A DNA stretch of 64,000 bases, taken from positions 29,607,001 through 29,671,000 of the forward strand of contig OY540813.1 of assembly GCA_961205875.1 (NCBI GenBank), written 5' to 3'. Positions 22,990-33,552 of the stretch are shown here, in pieces. Source of the DNA: Sialis fuliginosa. Its lineage: Eukaryota > Arthropoda > Insecta > Megaloptera > Sialidae. Numbering within the stretch: position 1 is the first letter of the stretch; every line of letters starts with the position of its first letter. The translations under genes and the position numbers were made by a program. The notes beneath the pieces are model-generated. The model worked only from the letters and a program-made list of their open reading frames with translations. It was not told the origin of the DNA and searched no databases.

Positions 22990-23689
22990 TACTTATTTAG
23001 CATTAAGTGCTACATTCAGTTTCTGAATGTGTATTAAAATTAAATATATATTTACCATAAAAAAAACTCTAACACGAAAACAAACATTAAAGTAATTTCA
23101 CAAAACGCTCTGTTTTCCATTTGAATAGAAAATACTAAATCCGACTGAAACAAAAGACAAAGCACGTGAGTATCAAGAGACCGCATAAATAAACACGACT
23201 TTCCCGGTTAACAATTTTCCAAATTACACACGAAATTAACTGCATCATTACAGAACCAAAATATTTCCATCGCATCAAGTTTATACCCACCGAGCAATAA
23301 CTGCAGAATGCTGCATCGAGTACATTTAAAATGAATGGCGGTTTTGGTGATTCGTGACGTGTTTTGCAGAATGTTAGGTTATGTCGGTTTGTGGAAGTTA
23401 ATCCGACGAATAATGTTTCACGTAAGTAAATATAACTGGAAGTCACTCACTGTTACGGTTGGCTATAAATCAAAACACGAATGCGGAGTGACAAATGAGC
23501 AGCTTTTCGTACGACTTGAGAGTTTGCGATACAACAGTGAAAGAAATCTTCTATTCGAGTTAATTTCAATCTTTTTGTTTCGCATGCCAACAAATTCTAG
23601 AAAAATGTAGGTTTTAATCAAATATATTTTGTTTTGTTGGCCGGTCTTTTTTAAAATTTAAATTATAGATATTGATATAAAATAAAATA
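22990..23689. other. No recognised gene; one moderately GC-richer block
   Basis: The block around 23280-23560 has overlapping frames on both strands (103 codons minus, 91 codons plus) and the sequences TTTTGCAG and CACGTAAGT, which would pass as splice signals. I recognise no protein in either frame. It could hold an untranslated exon or promoter of a host gene, but the sequence does not show it. Confidence 0.3.
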
Positions 23690-24478
23690 TCCATACTAAT
23701 ATTATAAATGCGAAAGTGCGTCTGTCTGTCTCTCTGTCTGTTTGTTACCTTTTCACGGCTAAACCGCTGAACCGATCTTGATGAAATTTGGCAGTGAGAT
23801 AGCTTGCATTCCGAGAACGGACATAGGCTACTTTATATCTCGAAAATTCATCCCCTAATGAATTGTAAGGGGGTTGGAATTTTTTTTTTAGTAATTAATA
23901 TTTTACCCCTCGTTACATATGAAGAGATGTAAGTGGTTTTATTCGATCCGGCGGGAAAAATACTACGAGGACAGGAGGATCAGGGGAAAAAAGAACCCTC
24001 TATCTCGCATAGGAGCCGAGATATTAACGATTTTGTATAATGAAAGAAAAGTAAAAATAAGAAAAATTTTATATTTCACCCCCTGTCACATATGAAGGGT
24101 TGTAATTAGTTACATTCGATCTGGCGGGAAAAATACTACGGAAGAGGGGTTATTAGGGGGACAAAACAACCCCTTATCTTACATAGGAGTCGAGACTTAT
24201 ATTATAAATGCGAAAGTGTAGCTCTCAGTCAGTCTATTTGTTACCTGTTTATGGCTAAACCGCTTTACGGATCTTAATGAAATTTGGCAGTGAGATAGCT
24301 TGCATCCCGATTGCTAAAGGGTTGAAAAATTTATATGGGGAATTTTTTTTAGTAATAAATATTTCACCCCCTGTCACATATGAAAGGCTGTAATTAGTTT
24401 TATTCGATCCGGCGGAAAAAATATAATGGGAATGAGGGTTTCGAAATCCACGCGAGCGAAACCGGGGGTAGCAGCTAG
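23690..24478 (+). mobile_element. Non-autonomous Helitron, 789 bp
   Basis: The 5' end TCCATACTAATATTATAAAT follows an A. The 3' end CCGGGGGTAGCAGCTAG precedes a T, as expected for Helitrons, which insert between A and T and end in CTRR. Behind the start lies GCGTCTGTCTGTCTCTCTG and then ATGAAATTTGGCAGTGAGAT. That head recurs in decayed form at about 24200-24300, so the element contains an internal partial duplication. No Rep/helicase remains. A fragment of the same family is at 54370-54485 and short relatives are at 25353-25378 and 26104-26254. Confidence 0.65.
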
Positions 24479-25120
24479 TTCGTGATAATTGGATAAATTG
24501 AACACTAAGTAATTTAAAGTCATAGATAGTGACTGGTATTTTAATGTTGTTTTATAGTAGTATTTTCCACAGAACTAAATGAATCAATAAATATTATATA
24601 TTTATGAATTTTTCGGAAATACGCTAAATCCATAACTTTTTTCTTAAAGAAAGTAAAAGTATTTATTTATTTATTAGAAAAATCGGGAAGTACACAGATA
24701 CCACCACTATCTCAATTTTGGTTAGTTCGTAACTGTGTTTAATTGATTGAAATATCTATTTTAATTAAATAAAAAAATATCGGTAATTTGAAACTCATTT
24801 TTATTAAAAAATAATATTTAAATATTAAATATGAATGGTCAGATTCGGAGTAAATATTAGAACTTAATATGTTTTTGACATTTTTTATTTCCTTTTTAAA
24901 TTATCTTGTTCAATATTTGAATGTTTGAAAGGTATATTTTTATCAATATATTCATTAAATGTCAATATATTATTATTTGAATATTTGATATACCTATCAA
25001 ATATTCTAATAAAATTCTGGAAAAATGAAATAAATTCGTATCTTCATACATATGTATCAATTTATACAATACACGAATATACCGTGGACATTGTACTCTT
25101 AAGTAAACCTTTTTTATATT

Positions 25121-25198
25121 AAAATATTTTTTATTCGGTAGAATAAAAAATATTTTATTTATTTTATTTTTTATTCGGTAGAATAAAAAATATTTTAC
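25121..25198. repeat. Two tandem copies of a small palindrome
   Basis: The unit TTTTTTATTCGGTAGAATAA, followed by AAAATATTTTA, occurs twice in a row. Each unit is itself a hairpin (ATTTTTTATTC, loop GGTA, GAATAAAAAAT). This may be a minor transposon relic. Confidence 0.55.
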
Positions 25199-25199
25199 A

Positions 25200-26103
25200 A
25201 TGAATTTTGTTACAATATTTAAAAAAAATTTTATTACAAGAATAAAATATAATATACTAGATGGATAAAAATAGGGCTAAAAAATGTTCCAGAAAAACAG
25301 TAATAGGTACAATTGGTATTAGAATATAAATTATTTAAATGTTCATTAAAACTAGTACAACGCGGACGAAGCCGCGAGAAGGTAAACATACATATACAAT
25401 GTAAAAACAAAGAAAAATGTTTGGATTTTCAATTATTTTTTACTCGAAAACAATAATTTTTTTAGAAAATTACATAAGAAAAAAGTATTTAAATTCAAGC
25501 AAGGATTTTCAGAGAATTTTTTTTATTCAAATTTAATATTAACTTTTTATGCAACTTTTTAATAAAGTAAATTTTTTGAAATTTTGAAGAAAAAAATTAA
25601 AAACAAATAAAATAAAAATCTCTGGGAATCTAAGCACTTTTTACTTCTTATGATTATTTTTGAAAATTAATAGTTTTCGAGTAAAAAATTATTGAATTTT
25701 TCTGTTTTGCTCCATATCATAAAAAATGGACATTTTCAGAAAAAATGTTTCAGGTAAAAGTTTCTTATTTTTCCTCGTAAATTACGAATCTGCAACAAAA
25801 AATACATGTTTAAATTTGAAAAATAAAAGTTGAACCTGAAAACCCATTAACGTGACCTTTTCAAGGTCAACCCATATTGTCAGTATTGAGCCCCCTCGAT
25901 ATCATGAAACTTTTGTATGAAACATTTGCTCTGAAAATTCGTTATTTAGGAAATAATCCACTGGAAAGTGTTTAAAAAAACACCCGGTATATACTCGTAT
26001 GTTTAAAATTTCCAATCTCTTTAATTTGATAACTCAATAGACAGTTCATATTGATTTTTTTCGCAGTTAATATATTTCCATTATAAACTTTACGACTTTG
26101 TTT
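25200..26103. other. AT-rich region with two orphan transposon ends
   Basis: At 25353-25378, CGCGGACGAAGCCGCGAG is a Helitron 3' hairpin fragment. At about 25960-25990, GGAAAGTGTTTAAAAAAACA, followed by CCCGGTATA, looks like the right end of a TA-flanked element whose left end I did not find. The GACCTTTTCAAGGTCAACC hairpin (about 25856) belongs to the same relic. No genes. Confidence 0.4.
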
Positions 26104-26254
26104 AAACTACACTAATAAATGTAAATCTTAATGAAATTTGGCAGGGAGATAGCTTGCATCCTAAAGAAGGACATAGGCTACTATGTATTCCGAAAAAATA
26201 ATTTGATAAACACAATACAAATTCCACGCGGACGAAGTAACGGGAAACAGCTAG
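26104..26254 (+). mobile_element. Short Helitron-like relic
   Basis: A 150-bp internally deleted copy. It has ACACTAATAAATG, ATGAAATTTGGCAGGGAGAT, GGACATAGGCTACTATGTAT, then CCACGCGGACGAAGTAACGG and the end AACAGCTAG|T. It shares its parts in order with the 789-bp Helitron at 23690. Confidence 0.6.
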
Positions 26255-26631
26255 TATTAAATATAATCTTCTAATTATCTATATGTTATCATTTGAGTTA
26301 AATATCTAGCTATTAAACGCCATAAATCATTCACACCTGTCTCATCACTATTTCATATTTTATTTCATTTCCAGGAATATTTGAAACTAATTCGCACAAT
26401 TATGTCCTATCAACTAAAATTGGTGGAAGACCTATTTCCATTAAAACATTATAACTTCCGTTTGGCCGATTATCCATCAAATAATTCATATACGATTTAA
26501 AGGATAACTATCTATTAGCGCGTATTTGTTCGAAAATATTTTAATCGGATATATATTTTATATATATATTGCATACATTTGTTTATATATAAATTAATTA
26601 ATTATATAATAGTAGTGACGTTAAATATAAA

Positions 26632-26820
26632 TAAAAACAAACTTGTTTGTTTAAACGTCAAAATTTATTAAAGAAGAGGAAACCGCAAGCTTTCGATTCA
26701 CAGAATCATCGTCAGGCTATTAATAAAGATTTAAATTTGACGATGATTCTGTGAATCGAAAGCTTGCGGTTTCCTCTTCTTTAATAAATTTTGACGTTTA
26801 AACAAACAAGTTTGTTTTTA
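26632..26820. repeat. Perfect 83-bp inverted repeat carrying a hammerhead-like motif
   Basis: Arms 26632-26714 and 26738-26820 are exact reverse complements (83 of 83) around a 23-base spacer. Each arm holds GAAACCGCAAGCTTTCGATT, or its complement, followed by the ATTCACAGAAT hairpin. Perfect identity in a region where other repeats are much diverged implies a recent origin or gene conversion. AATTAATTAAT occurs just outside both arms. Confidence 0.85.
26681..26721 (-). ncRNA. Hammerhead-like ribozyme motif, family 3
   Basis: On the minus strand: AAUAGC, then CUGACGA (26715-26709), one extra U, hairpin GAUUC-UGU-GAAUC, GAAA, then GCUU followed by GCGGUU. Stem I would be GC/GC plus two outer A-U pairs, and stem III is the self-complementary AGCU followed by U at the cleavage position. 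The partner arm at 26738 lacks the first C of the core, because the inverted junction cuts there. One extra base separates CUGANGA from stem II compared with textbook hammerheads, so catalysis is uncertain. Confidence 0.5.
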
Positions 26821-27170
26821 AATTAATTAATTTATATGTAGGTTTAATAGTTCACCCCATTGGAAACCGTGGTTGTCTATTCATATTTTATTAATTGATG
26901 TATATACAATATACATATAGGTATAGGAATATGTAACAACAGGTTGATTATTTTTTCCGTAAATTAAGGATTCAAAATAATATTTTCAACTTTACGATAA
27001 AATATGCACTTTGCATTAAGTTTATAAACTTGTTTTGTAAGAATTTTGTTCTATAACCTAAATAAAACTAGGGCACTTAAACTTTCGCACTTTCGTGGAA
27101 TAATAAGTATTTCCAATATTAAGATACTTTGAAGTTTTACAGTTTGTTCAAGCTTACAATAAGTTTAATG

Positions 27171-27505
27171 GGCTTCCGCGGTGATCTTTATATGGATTTT
27201 ACTGTCTGGGTGTAAGCCGTGTCAATTTGGGCGTATTATCAGCCAACGTTTCGTGACACATTAAAGTGAACATCTTTTGTTTTAGAAGAGCCCTGCACGG
27301 TGCTCTGGAAGTCAATTTAAATTAAAAAATTGATTACTCTCTGATAAAGAATTGAATTGTACAAAAAAATCAGAGATTATCAATTTTTTTATTAAAGTTG
27401 GCTTCCAGAGCACCGTGTCTAAAGATGTCCACTAAAATGTGTAACGAAACATTGTTCAATAACACGACCAAATTGACGAGACTTACGCTCAGAAGCCATG
27501 ATTCT
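27171..27505. repeat. Head-to-head inverted pair of family K units, split by a MITE
   Basis: 27171-27290 reads GGCTTCCGCGGTGATCTT to AACATCTTTTG, and 27419-27505 is its inverted partner (AAAGATGTCCACTAAAATGT to AGAAGCCATGATT). The same arrangement, less decayed, is at 39189-39382. Both arms carry decayed hammerhead-like cores: CAAAAGA on the minus strand and CUAAAGA..ACGAAAC on the plus strand. The 76-codon minus frame here is repeat sequence. Confidence 0.65.
27296..27417. mobile_element. Foldback MITE, 122 bp
   Basis: The ends CACGGTGCTCTGGAAG are perfect inverted repeats. Pairing continues with CAATTT..ATTAAAAAATTGAT and GA(A)TTGAATTGTAC-like sequence, so almost the whole element folds back. 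It sits at the centre of the inverted family K pair, where the undisturbed locus at 39.3 kb reads GAAGAGCCCTGAAGATGTC. Confidence 0.65.
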
Positions 27506-28140
27506 TACAAGTTTAATATGTAAATGTAATTTTACATTAAAATCTTTTTTGTACTTAAATATTTTTAAAACGTGTAAAAGTGTCGCTTTAATATTAAAAA
27601 TCTTGCAATCCAACATTTCCTGCAGAAATCTGAAATTTATATTAATCAATCTTTAAAATGACATTATCTTTTAATTAAATGCAAAAATAACGAATAATTT
27701 AATTAATGTCGCTCCAAATTTTCATATTTTGACGCGTACCCTCGTTGACATTACACAGTAATGTCAATCAAAATAAATTTCATAAACTTAATAAAGTATA
27801 CAGACGGACAAACAGCCGGAGTGCTACATAGTCCTCATGACGTAAATCCGTCGCGACTACTGATGTAAACAATTGAAGCTAGCTTTTGTAGTGACTTTGA
27901 CAGGCTCCAGATAGCGCCACCATCACTGTTACGAACAATAAAACTGACGAAAAAGCGTTCTGCTTCTTGTATTGTGTCTTTAGTTGTGAATGAATGGAAC
28001 TAACTAATGTCTACATTTTGTATAGATTTTTACTGATTGTTAAAGAAAGTTTAGATTTTGTTTACAATATTTTTATACTTTCTAACAAAGAAAAAAGTTT
28101 GGAACACAATTTTGCCATTCAAAACAATTTCTGCATTTCA
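27506..28140. other. No recognised gene
   Basis: 27790-27960 is less AT-rich (CATGACGTAAATCCGTCGCG, CAGATAGCGCCACCATCACT) and looks unique, but neither strand gives a recognisable protein. Confidence 0.35.
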
Positions 28141-30019
28141 TCCTTAATATATATAAAGCTCAACGTCTCTCTGTCTGTCTGTCTGTCACTCGAGAACCAC
28201 TTATCCGATTTACGTGGTTTCTTTTTTAATTCATAAGTACGTTCTCTGGCCAGGTTATAGACTATATTTTGTTACGTTAGGTAACATAACAACTAAGCAG
28301 GGACGATAATAGTAAATCAAGTCGGAAAAAAATTTCCGTCGGCGTGCTATTTTGCATTACGCTGCCTAAACTGTTCAAATTTGAACAAAATAATGTATTT
28401 AAAAATTGTGTAGAATCAAAATATCTACAATAAAGTCAGCGACATGATAAGTCTAACTTTTATATTTAAGCCACAATGACTGCTTTTATGTTACAAAGAA
28501 AATTTTAAATATTTGGGTTTTGTTTACGTGGACTTATGACCTGCAAAACATTAATCCTTATCGAAATAAATGATTTCATCGTCATAAGTACTTAAATTAT
28601 ATATAATTTGCCCTTTACAGAATCCAATTTGGTCTTTTGGTTTAGGAAATAACGTGAAATATAAATACAATAACATATTATTCGCGGCAATTCGCGCGAA
28701 CTATGATGAAGTGTCACGGGGAGAGGGAAGATTCTGCGCTCGGCCGGCAGTTATTTATTTTATTTTGTTTTCAATTATTAACTTTTAAATTTGAACAGAA
28801 TAAAAATTATTTGTATTTTATGTTCTGATTTGTTTTTTTTTAGGTACGTTAAAGGATGTAGCCGGGTAAGCATGCAAAACATGCCTTTACATGGATTTGG
28901 CTGATTATTTTTTTGGAAGTCACATTCTATTAAACATTCAACCTGACCAAATATTAGCTTCCAAAAATTTATAGTTTTCGAAAAAAAAATTTTTTTTGAT
29001 TTTCAAAAAAAAATTTTTTTTTGATAATCTTTCAGTCGAATTTGATGGTGCTTGAGATATATTATAGAGGTATTTATGACTCATCATAGGTAATTTTATT
29101 ATGATCCTCTGTACATAATAAACCAGAAAAAAAAATTAATAAAATTTAAAAAATCAAAAAAGACCATGTTGTCTTCGGAGGGCAATCACAATTTTTTTAT
29201 ATATTATACCTTGTATGTACCCAAACAACATATCAAAATCCCAAATTGATACAAAGGGTATAACATATTCGTATAAATTCGCATGCGGTCGTATCGGAGT
29301 GGCGCGAGCATGGCGCGGGCGAGTGCAAGTGTCTTAATACTTTTAAAATATCTCTAATTTGTTGCTAAACAGGACTGGGTTAGCCCAGAGGCATATCAAA
29401 AATTTGACGGGGCCCATAGTCTGACAAAAACAAAATATAGAGGCCGTAGCCGGGAATATATGGGAACTGCTCCATTGAATTAATTTTACAATTTTTTTTC
29501 TCATAGGTTGCTTTTTAAGTAACAAAAAATCGCCCCAAATCGCTTAGAAATGTTTATAATCGACTTTAGTAGTAACAAATCACATTTCCGCTGTGAACTA
29601 GCGAATCTTCTTCCATTAAAAACTATAGACAAGATTTTTTTTTTTTTTAATAAAAATTATCTGAACAAAAATGAATATATTGAAGCACAGACACTTAGGG
29701 CGATTTAATTTTACTTAAAAAGCAACCTATGAGAAAAAAATTTGTTAAATTGATTCAATGGAGCAGTTCCCATATATTCCCGGCTACGGCCTCTATATTT
29801 TGTTTTTGTCAGACTATGGGCCCCGTCAAATTTTCGATATGCCTCTGGGCTAGCCCAGTCCTGTTTAGCAACAAATTAGAGATATTTTAAAAGTATTAAG
29901 AAACTTGCACTTGCCCGCGCCATGCTCGCGCCACTCCGATACGACCGCATGCGAATTTATACGAGTATGTTATACCCTTTGTATCAATTTGGGATTTTGA
30001 TATGTTGTTTGGGTACATA

Positions 30020-31729
30020 CCATGGTGGAAAGATTACAAGGTGAGCTCGATAAACAAATGACATCTACTATTGTGACGTCACGCGAAGTACTTTATGTGT
30101 CAGATGGAAAATTCGTGTATTGTTGTGTAGAATTCGCTTTGATATATGGTGAAAAGTAAATAATATAGAATGCCGGGTGTTTATTGTGCAGTGGAAAATT
30201 ATAAAACTTCAAGTTATCTTAATAAGAAAAAGTATTCTGAACATATTAAGTTTTTGTTAATTCCCAAAAATAGAGAAGTGCGTGAATTGTGGTTGAAAGC
30301 ATGCGGGACTAAAAATATCAATAAGGTACTGTCACCAGTCTTAGATCATACCCTAGTGCTGGATTCTTGTTTAATTAAATGTACTAAATTAGAAATGTTT
30401 GTTGATATTTGATTACATACTGTCATTATTGAATCATAATCTATAAACACTTGACTGTAAAACAGCTTAATTTGATGACAATCGGCTAATTTAAAGTAAT
30501 TATTAGTGTAATCTATTAATTAATTATTATATTATCATAGCATCTGCTTTACATTGTTTCACATTTTACGATTCTTTATATTTTATATCTTTTGTATCTT
30601 TTATAATCATTAGCAAGTGTCCTTCTCTGGATGCCCATTACTGGTTTTATTTTATTCATTACTGGAGAAAAAACATAAACAAAATAAAAAGCTATAATTT
30701 AAAAATGAAACTATATTTGCGGACTTTGGTAATTAAACTGATTTAATAAAGAGGTACCTACTAGTTTTTAGTAACATTAGTTCATCAGAATTATAAAAGT
30801 CGATCAATCTCAAAAAACAGTATACATATCTTGCTATTAAAGCATCCAAGACTTGTGCCAATACCTTATAAAGTCAAGCAGAGTTTGCTCGCTGAATTTT
30901 ACTGACAAAGATTGGCGACTCAAATATATTATTTTGAATAATCCTGTCATCAAGAGGTTACTAAATCCAAATGCTTTGCTTTCAATAAAACTTTTAGATT
31001 TAGAAAAAGGGTTTTTTAAAATTAATTTAAATAGATTAAGTTAAGCATACGCTGTGATTTCTTAAAAGTCAATGTAATAACATTAACATACCTGAAAAAG
31101 CTAAGCAATCATTTTTTAGATGCAGATTATATTTTAGATTACGTAAATTAAATAAGTAGCTAATGTATCATAAATCTCAAAAAAGAAAATTTATTAAAAC
31201 TATAACATAAAAACAACACTAGACTTGTTCTTTTCATTTATATAAACAATTATCATTTTATTTTTCAGTTTGCACTGACAATTATGGTTACTTCATTAGT
31301 ATCTAGTATAGGTTCTTCCTCTGGAGTTTTTATTACAAATTTAGATTCTTCTAAGCGGTTTCTATTACGTCTTCATTTGCTTCTTTTAAATCTACATCGA
31401 TTTATAATATTTTAATTAAAACTAGAACATAAAATACCGGTATGGAGAACCATACATGACTGCCATGTTCTATAACATCTTTTTAAATAATTTTTAATAT
31501 ATGAAAAATTTAATAGGAATTTGTCAGATATAAAACTCACCTTTGTATTAAAAATATTAGTCCTATAATGCCCTAATGTTAAAAATATAATACATATTCG
31601 TAGAATAACTAATTTGACACTTTAATTTAGTTGCATTTGTTTCCAAGGCAACATGAATTCTGCAATTTCGATGACGTCACAACATTCAAGGTCAGAGCTG
31701 TCAATCTTACCTTGTATATTTGTATCATG
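30020..31729 (+). mobile_element. P-like DNA transposon, 1.7 kb, non-autonomous
   Basis: The left end CCATGGTGGAAAGATTACAA, followed by GGTGAGC, resembles the CATGATGAAATAACATAAGG terminus of the Drosophila P element. The right end read inward is CATGATACAAATATACAAGG. Flanking 8-bp repeats are GGTACATA (30012-30019, 31730-31737), the P-type length. The opposite arm of the host foldback gives the empty site. Subterminal TGTGACGTCAC / TGTGACGTCAT blocks occur on both sides. The only coding remnant is a THAP-domain gene start. The catalytic part of the transposase is missing. Confidence 0.8.
30170..31044 (+). CDS. THAP-domain DNA-binding N-terminus of a P-like transposase (degenerate)
   Basis: Exon 1 (30170-30325, 52 codons, ATG start MPGVYCAVENYK) and exon 2 (30874-31044) would join in phase 0 across a 548-bp intron with donor AAG|GTACTG and acceptor TATAAAG|TCA. 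Together they show the THAP plan: MPG.YCAVEN near the start, the IPKNREVRELWLKACG segment at residues 31-46, SRVCSLNFTDKDW in exon 2 and an LNPNALLSIKL tail in place of the usual AVP motif. THAP fingers bind zinc with C2CH. Here C6 and the exon 2 Cys remain, but the second Cys position is Tyr (Y11) and the His position is Asn, so binding is probably lost. In P elements this domain recognises the transposon ends. The intron has no strong pyrimidine tract, so splicing is inferred. Confidence 0.6.
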
Positions 31730-32222
31730 GGTACATACAAGGTATAATATATAAAAAAATTGAGATTGCCCTCCGAAGACAACATGATCTTTTTTGATTT
31801 TTTAAATTGTATTAATTTTTTTTTCTGGTTTATTATGTACAGAGGATCATAATAAAATTACCTCTGATGAGTCATAAGTACCTCTATAATATATTTCAAG
31901 CACCATCAAATTCGACTGACAGATTATCAAAAAAAAATTATTTTTTTTAAATCAAAAAAAATTATTTTTCCAAAAACTATAAATTTTTGGAAGCTAATAT
32001 TTGGTCAGGTTGAATATTTAATAGAATGTGACTTCCAAAAAAATAATCAGCAAAATCCATGTAAAGGCATGTTTTCCATGCTTACCCGGCTACAGCCTTT
32101 TAATTAGTTATTATTACAATAATAATTAATCGTGTTTGTACTTAAATCAACTATATTTTTTTTAAATCCTAAACAATAATTCCGTAGTCCATAAGCGGGT
32201 GAAGCCGCGCGGGCCCAGCTAG

Positions 32223-32625
32223 TTAATGTATCAGATATTGTTAAATGAAATATTCTAGATTCTGGGTAATCGAGAATGACAATTTAATTTATAATTACTA
32301 ATAAATGTATTCTTTCTTAAATATATTTCATTATACAATAGAAGTCGAAGTAACTAACATTTATTCTGATTTGCGGCTTGATACGTTTGTTCGATAATTA
32401 GTATCGTTACTGAATTGCACCTCCTAATTTTTCCAGTATATTTATACGCCCCTTTTATATTTAATTACTTATAAATGTAATTGTGATATAGTAGAACCTC
32501 ATTATTATCCGCATCATTACTGTTAATTGATCGTTATTGTCCACTTGTCCATCTTCTCCTGATTTTTTGTTGATCAATCATAGTAATCTTCACCACGCCC
32601 GCGACTGCGCATTCCATTCTTGATA
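32223..32625. other. No recognisable feature
   Basis: AT-rich spacer between the nested Helitron and repeat A copy 3. Nothing identifiable. Confidence 0.4.
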
Positions 32626-33552
32626 CAGAATGCACGCAGATGATAGCGTTCTGTAGGCATTCTCACTACGATTTATAAAAGATTTATTTAAACATTTTTT
32701 ATAAACTATTTTTGCTACAGTGTTAGTTATAATTTTCATGAAAGTACTAATTAAAAGCTACATTCTGGATTTTTTTTAGATTTTTTGTTTCGATAGTTTA
32801 GAAATTAGAGGGGGAGGGACGCTCTGATAACGACATTTAAATACAAGTATATCGTGACTGATGGATTAAAATCAAAAAGTCCTGAGATATTTTTTGTTGC
32901 ATTTTAGGAGACCTATCTAAAGACACCCTACTCAATGGGGTAAGTGAGTACACTTTTCAGTGTATAGGAGAGAGGTTAAAAAAATTTGACAGTGTACATT
33001 ATAATTTTGACTAATACGGAGAGTCTGGGGGTCCTCTGACAGATTTGTGAAAAGTCACGTATATAGTTATTCAGAATAGGGTTGACGCGCATGCGTGACT
33101 AGATCAAGGTTATCACGCATTTTATAAAACGACTGGCCACATTTAGCTGTGTTATATTTAATTATTTAGTTTAAGTTAGAGTAGTCCAGATAGATTGGTT
33201 CGTTTTCAGGTAGGGTTAGGTTAGGTTTATGAATATCTGTCTAGTGCACTAAATAATATATTAACATAGATACAGCATACTCTAACTCTATTCTAACACA
33301 TCAACACGTGATTTTCAGAGTTTTTGACAGAGGACCCCCAGACTCTCCGTATTTACCATAATTTTTATTGAAATTACTAATTTGAATATACTTTTCAGTC
33401 TATGAGAAGGGGGTCCAAAAAAATTTTTTTTTAAATCTCATTATTTCTGTTTTGGGGGTTATCAATTTTCGTCTGTATACCAAATTTCACCTTAATCGGT
33501 ATAGAATATATAAAGATGGGCGGACGGACGGACTATAAATGTTCCTACCTAT
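32626..33552 (+). repeat. Interspersed repeat A, copy 3, split by a MITE
   Basis: A diverged copy. It has TACAGTGTTAGTTATAATTT, GGGGGAGGGACGCTCTGATA, ATCGTGACTGATGG and, after the insertion, CCAAATTTCACCTTAATCGG and GGGCGGACGGACGGAC. The start is decayed, and 33014-33352 is an inserted MITE. Confidence 0.65.
33014..33352. mobile_element. MITE, 339 bp, inside repeat A
   Basis: Perfect inverted ends ATACGGAGAGTCTGGGGGTC, followed by CTCTG. The pairing weakens further in. The interior (GGTTGACGCGCATGCGTGAC, GGGTTAGGTTAGG) is noncoding. The target duplication is unclear. Perfect ends within a decayed host repeat date the insertion as later than the repeat. Confidence 0.7.

Larger units (their letters stand above)
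28853..32099. mobile_element. Foldback element with about 670-bp inverted arms, itself interrupted
   Basis: The left arm starts AGGATGTAGCCGGGTAAGCA and runs to about 29520. The right arm is its reverse complement, in two pieces: 29700-30011 and 31738-32099. The piece between them is the P-like element. TTAA is found at both borders (28849-28852, 32100-32103). Shared landmarks are GGAAGTCACATTCTATTAAA, CATGTTGTCTTCGGAGGGCA, ATGCGGTCGTATCGGAGTGG and GGCCGTAGCCGGGAATATAT. The central loop is about 170 bp and noncoding. Both arms are highly similar, so the element is young. The class is uncertain: TTAA suggests piggyBac-like, but the ends lack its usual CCC start. Confidence 0.75.
28141..32222 (+). 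mobile_element. Non-autonomous Helitron interrupted by a foldback element
   Basis: The 5' end TCCTTAATATATATAAAGCT follows an A. Next come CAACGTCTCTCTGTCTGTCT, ACTCGAGAACCACTTATCCG and a noncoding body shared with 36598-37469 and 60314-61082. The 3' end is AGCCGCGCGGGCCCAGCTAG followed by T. Without the inserted DNA (28853-32099 plus one TTAA) the element is about 0.83 kb, close to its relatives. No Rep/helicase. The intact relatives show that the body is continuous at TTTTTAGGTA..TTAGTTATTA. Confidence 0.7.

Noticed and set aside
23135-23610. Overlapping frames on both strands (103 and 91 codons)
   Set aside because: Mutually exclusive frames with no recognisable domain. Kept only as a note on the region.
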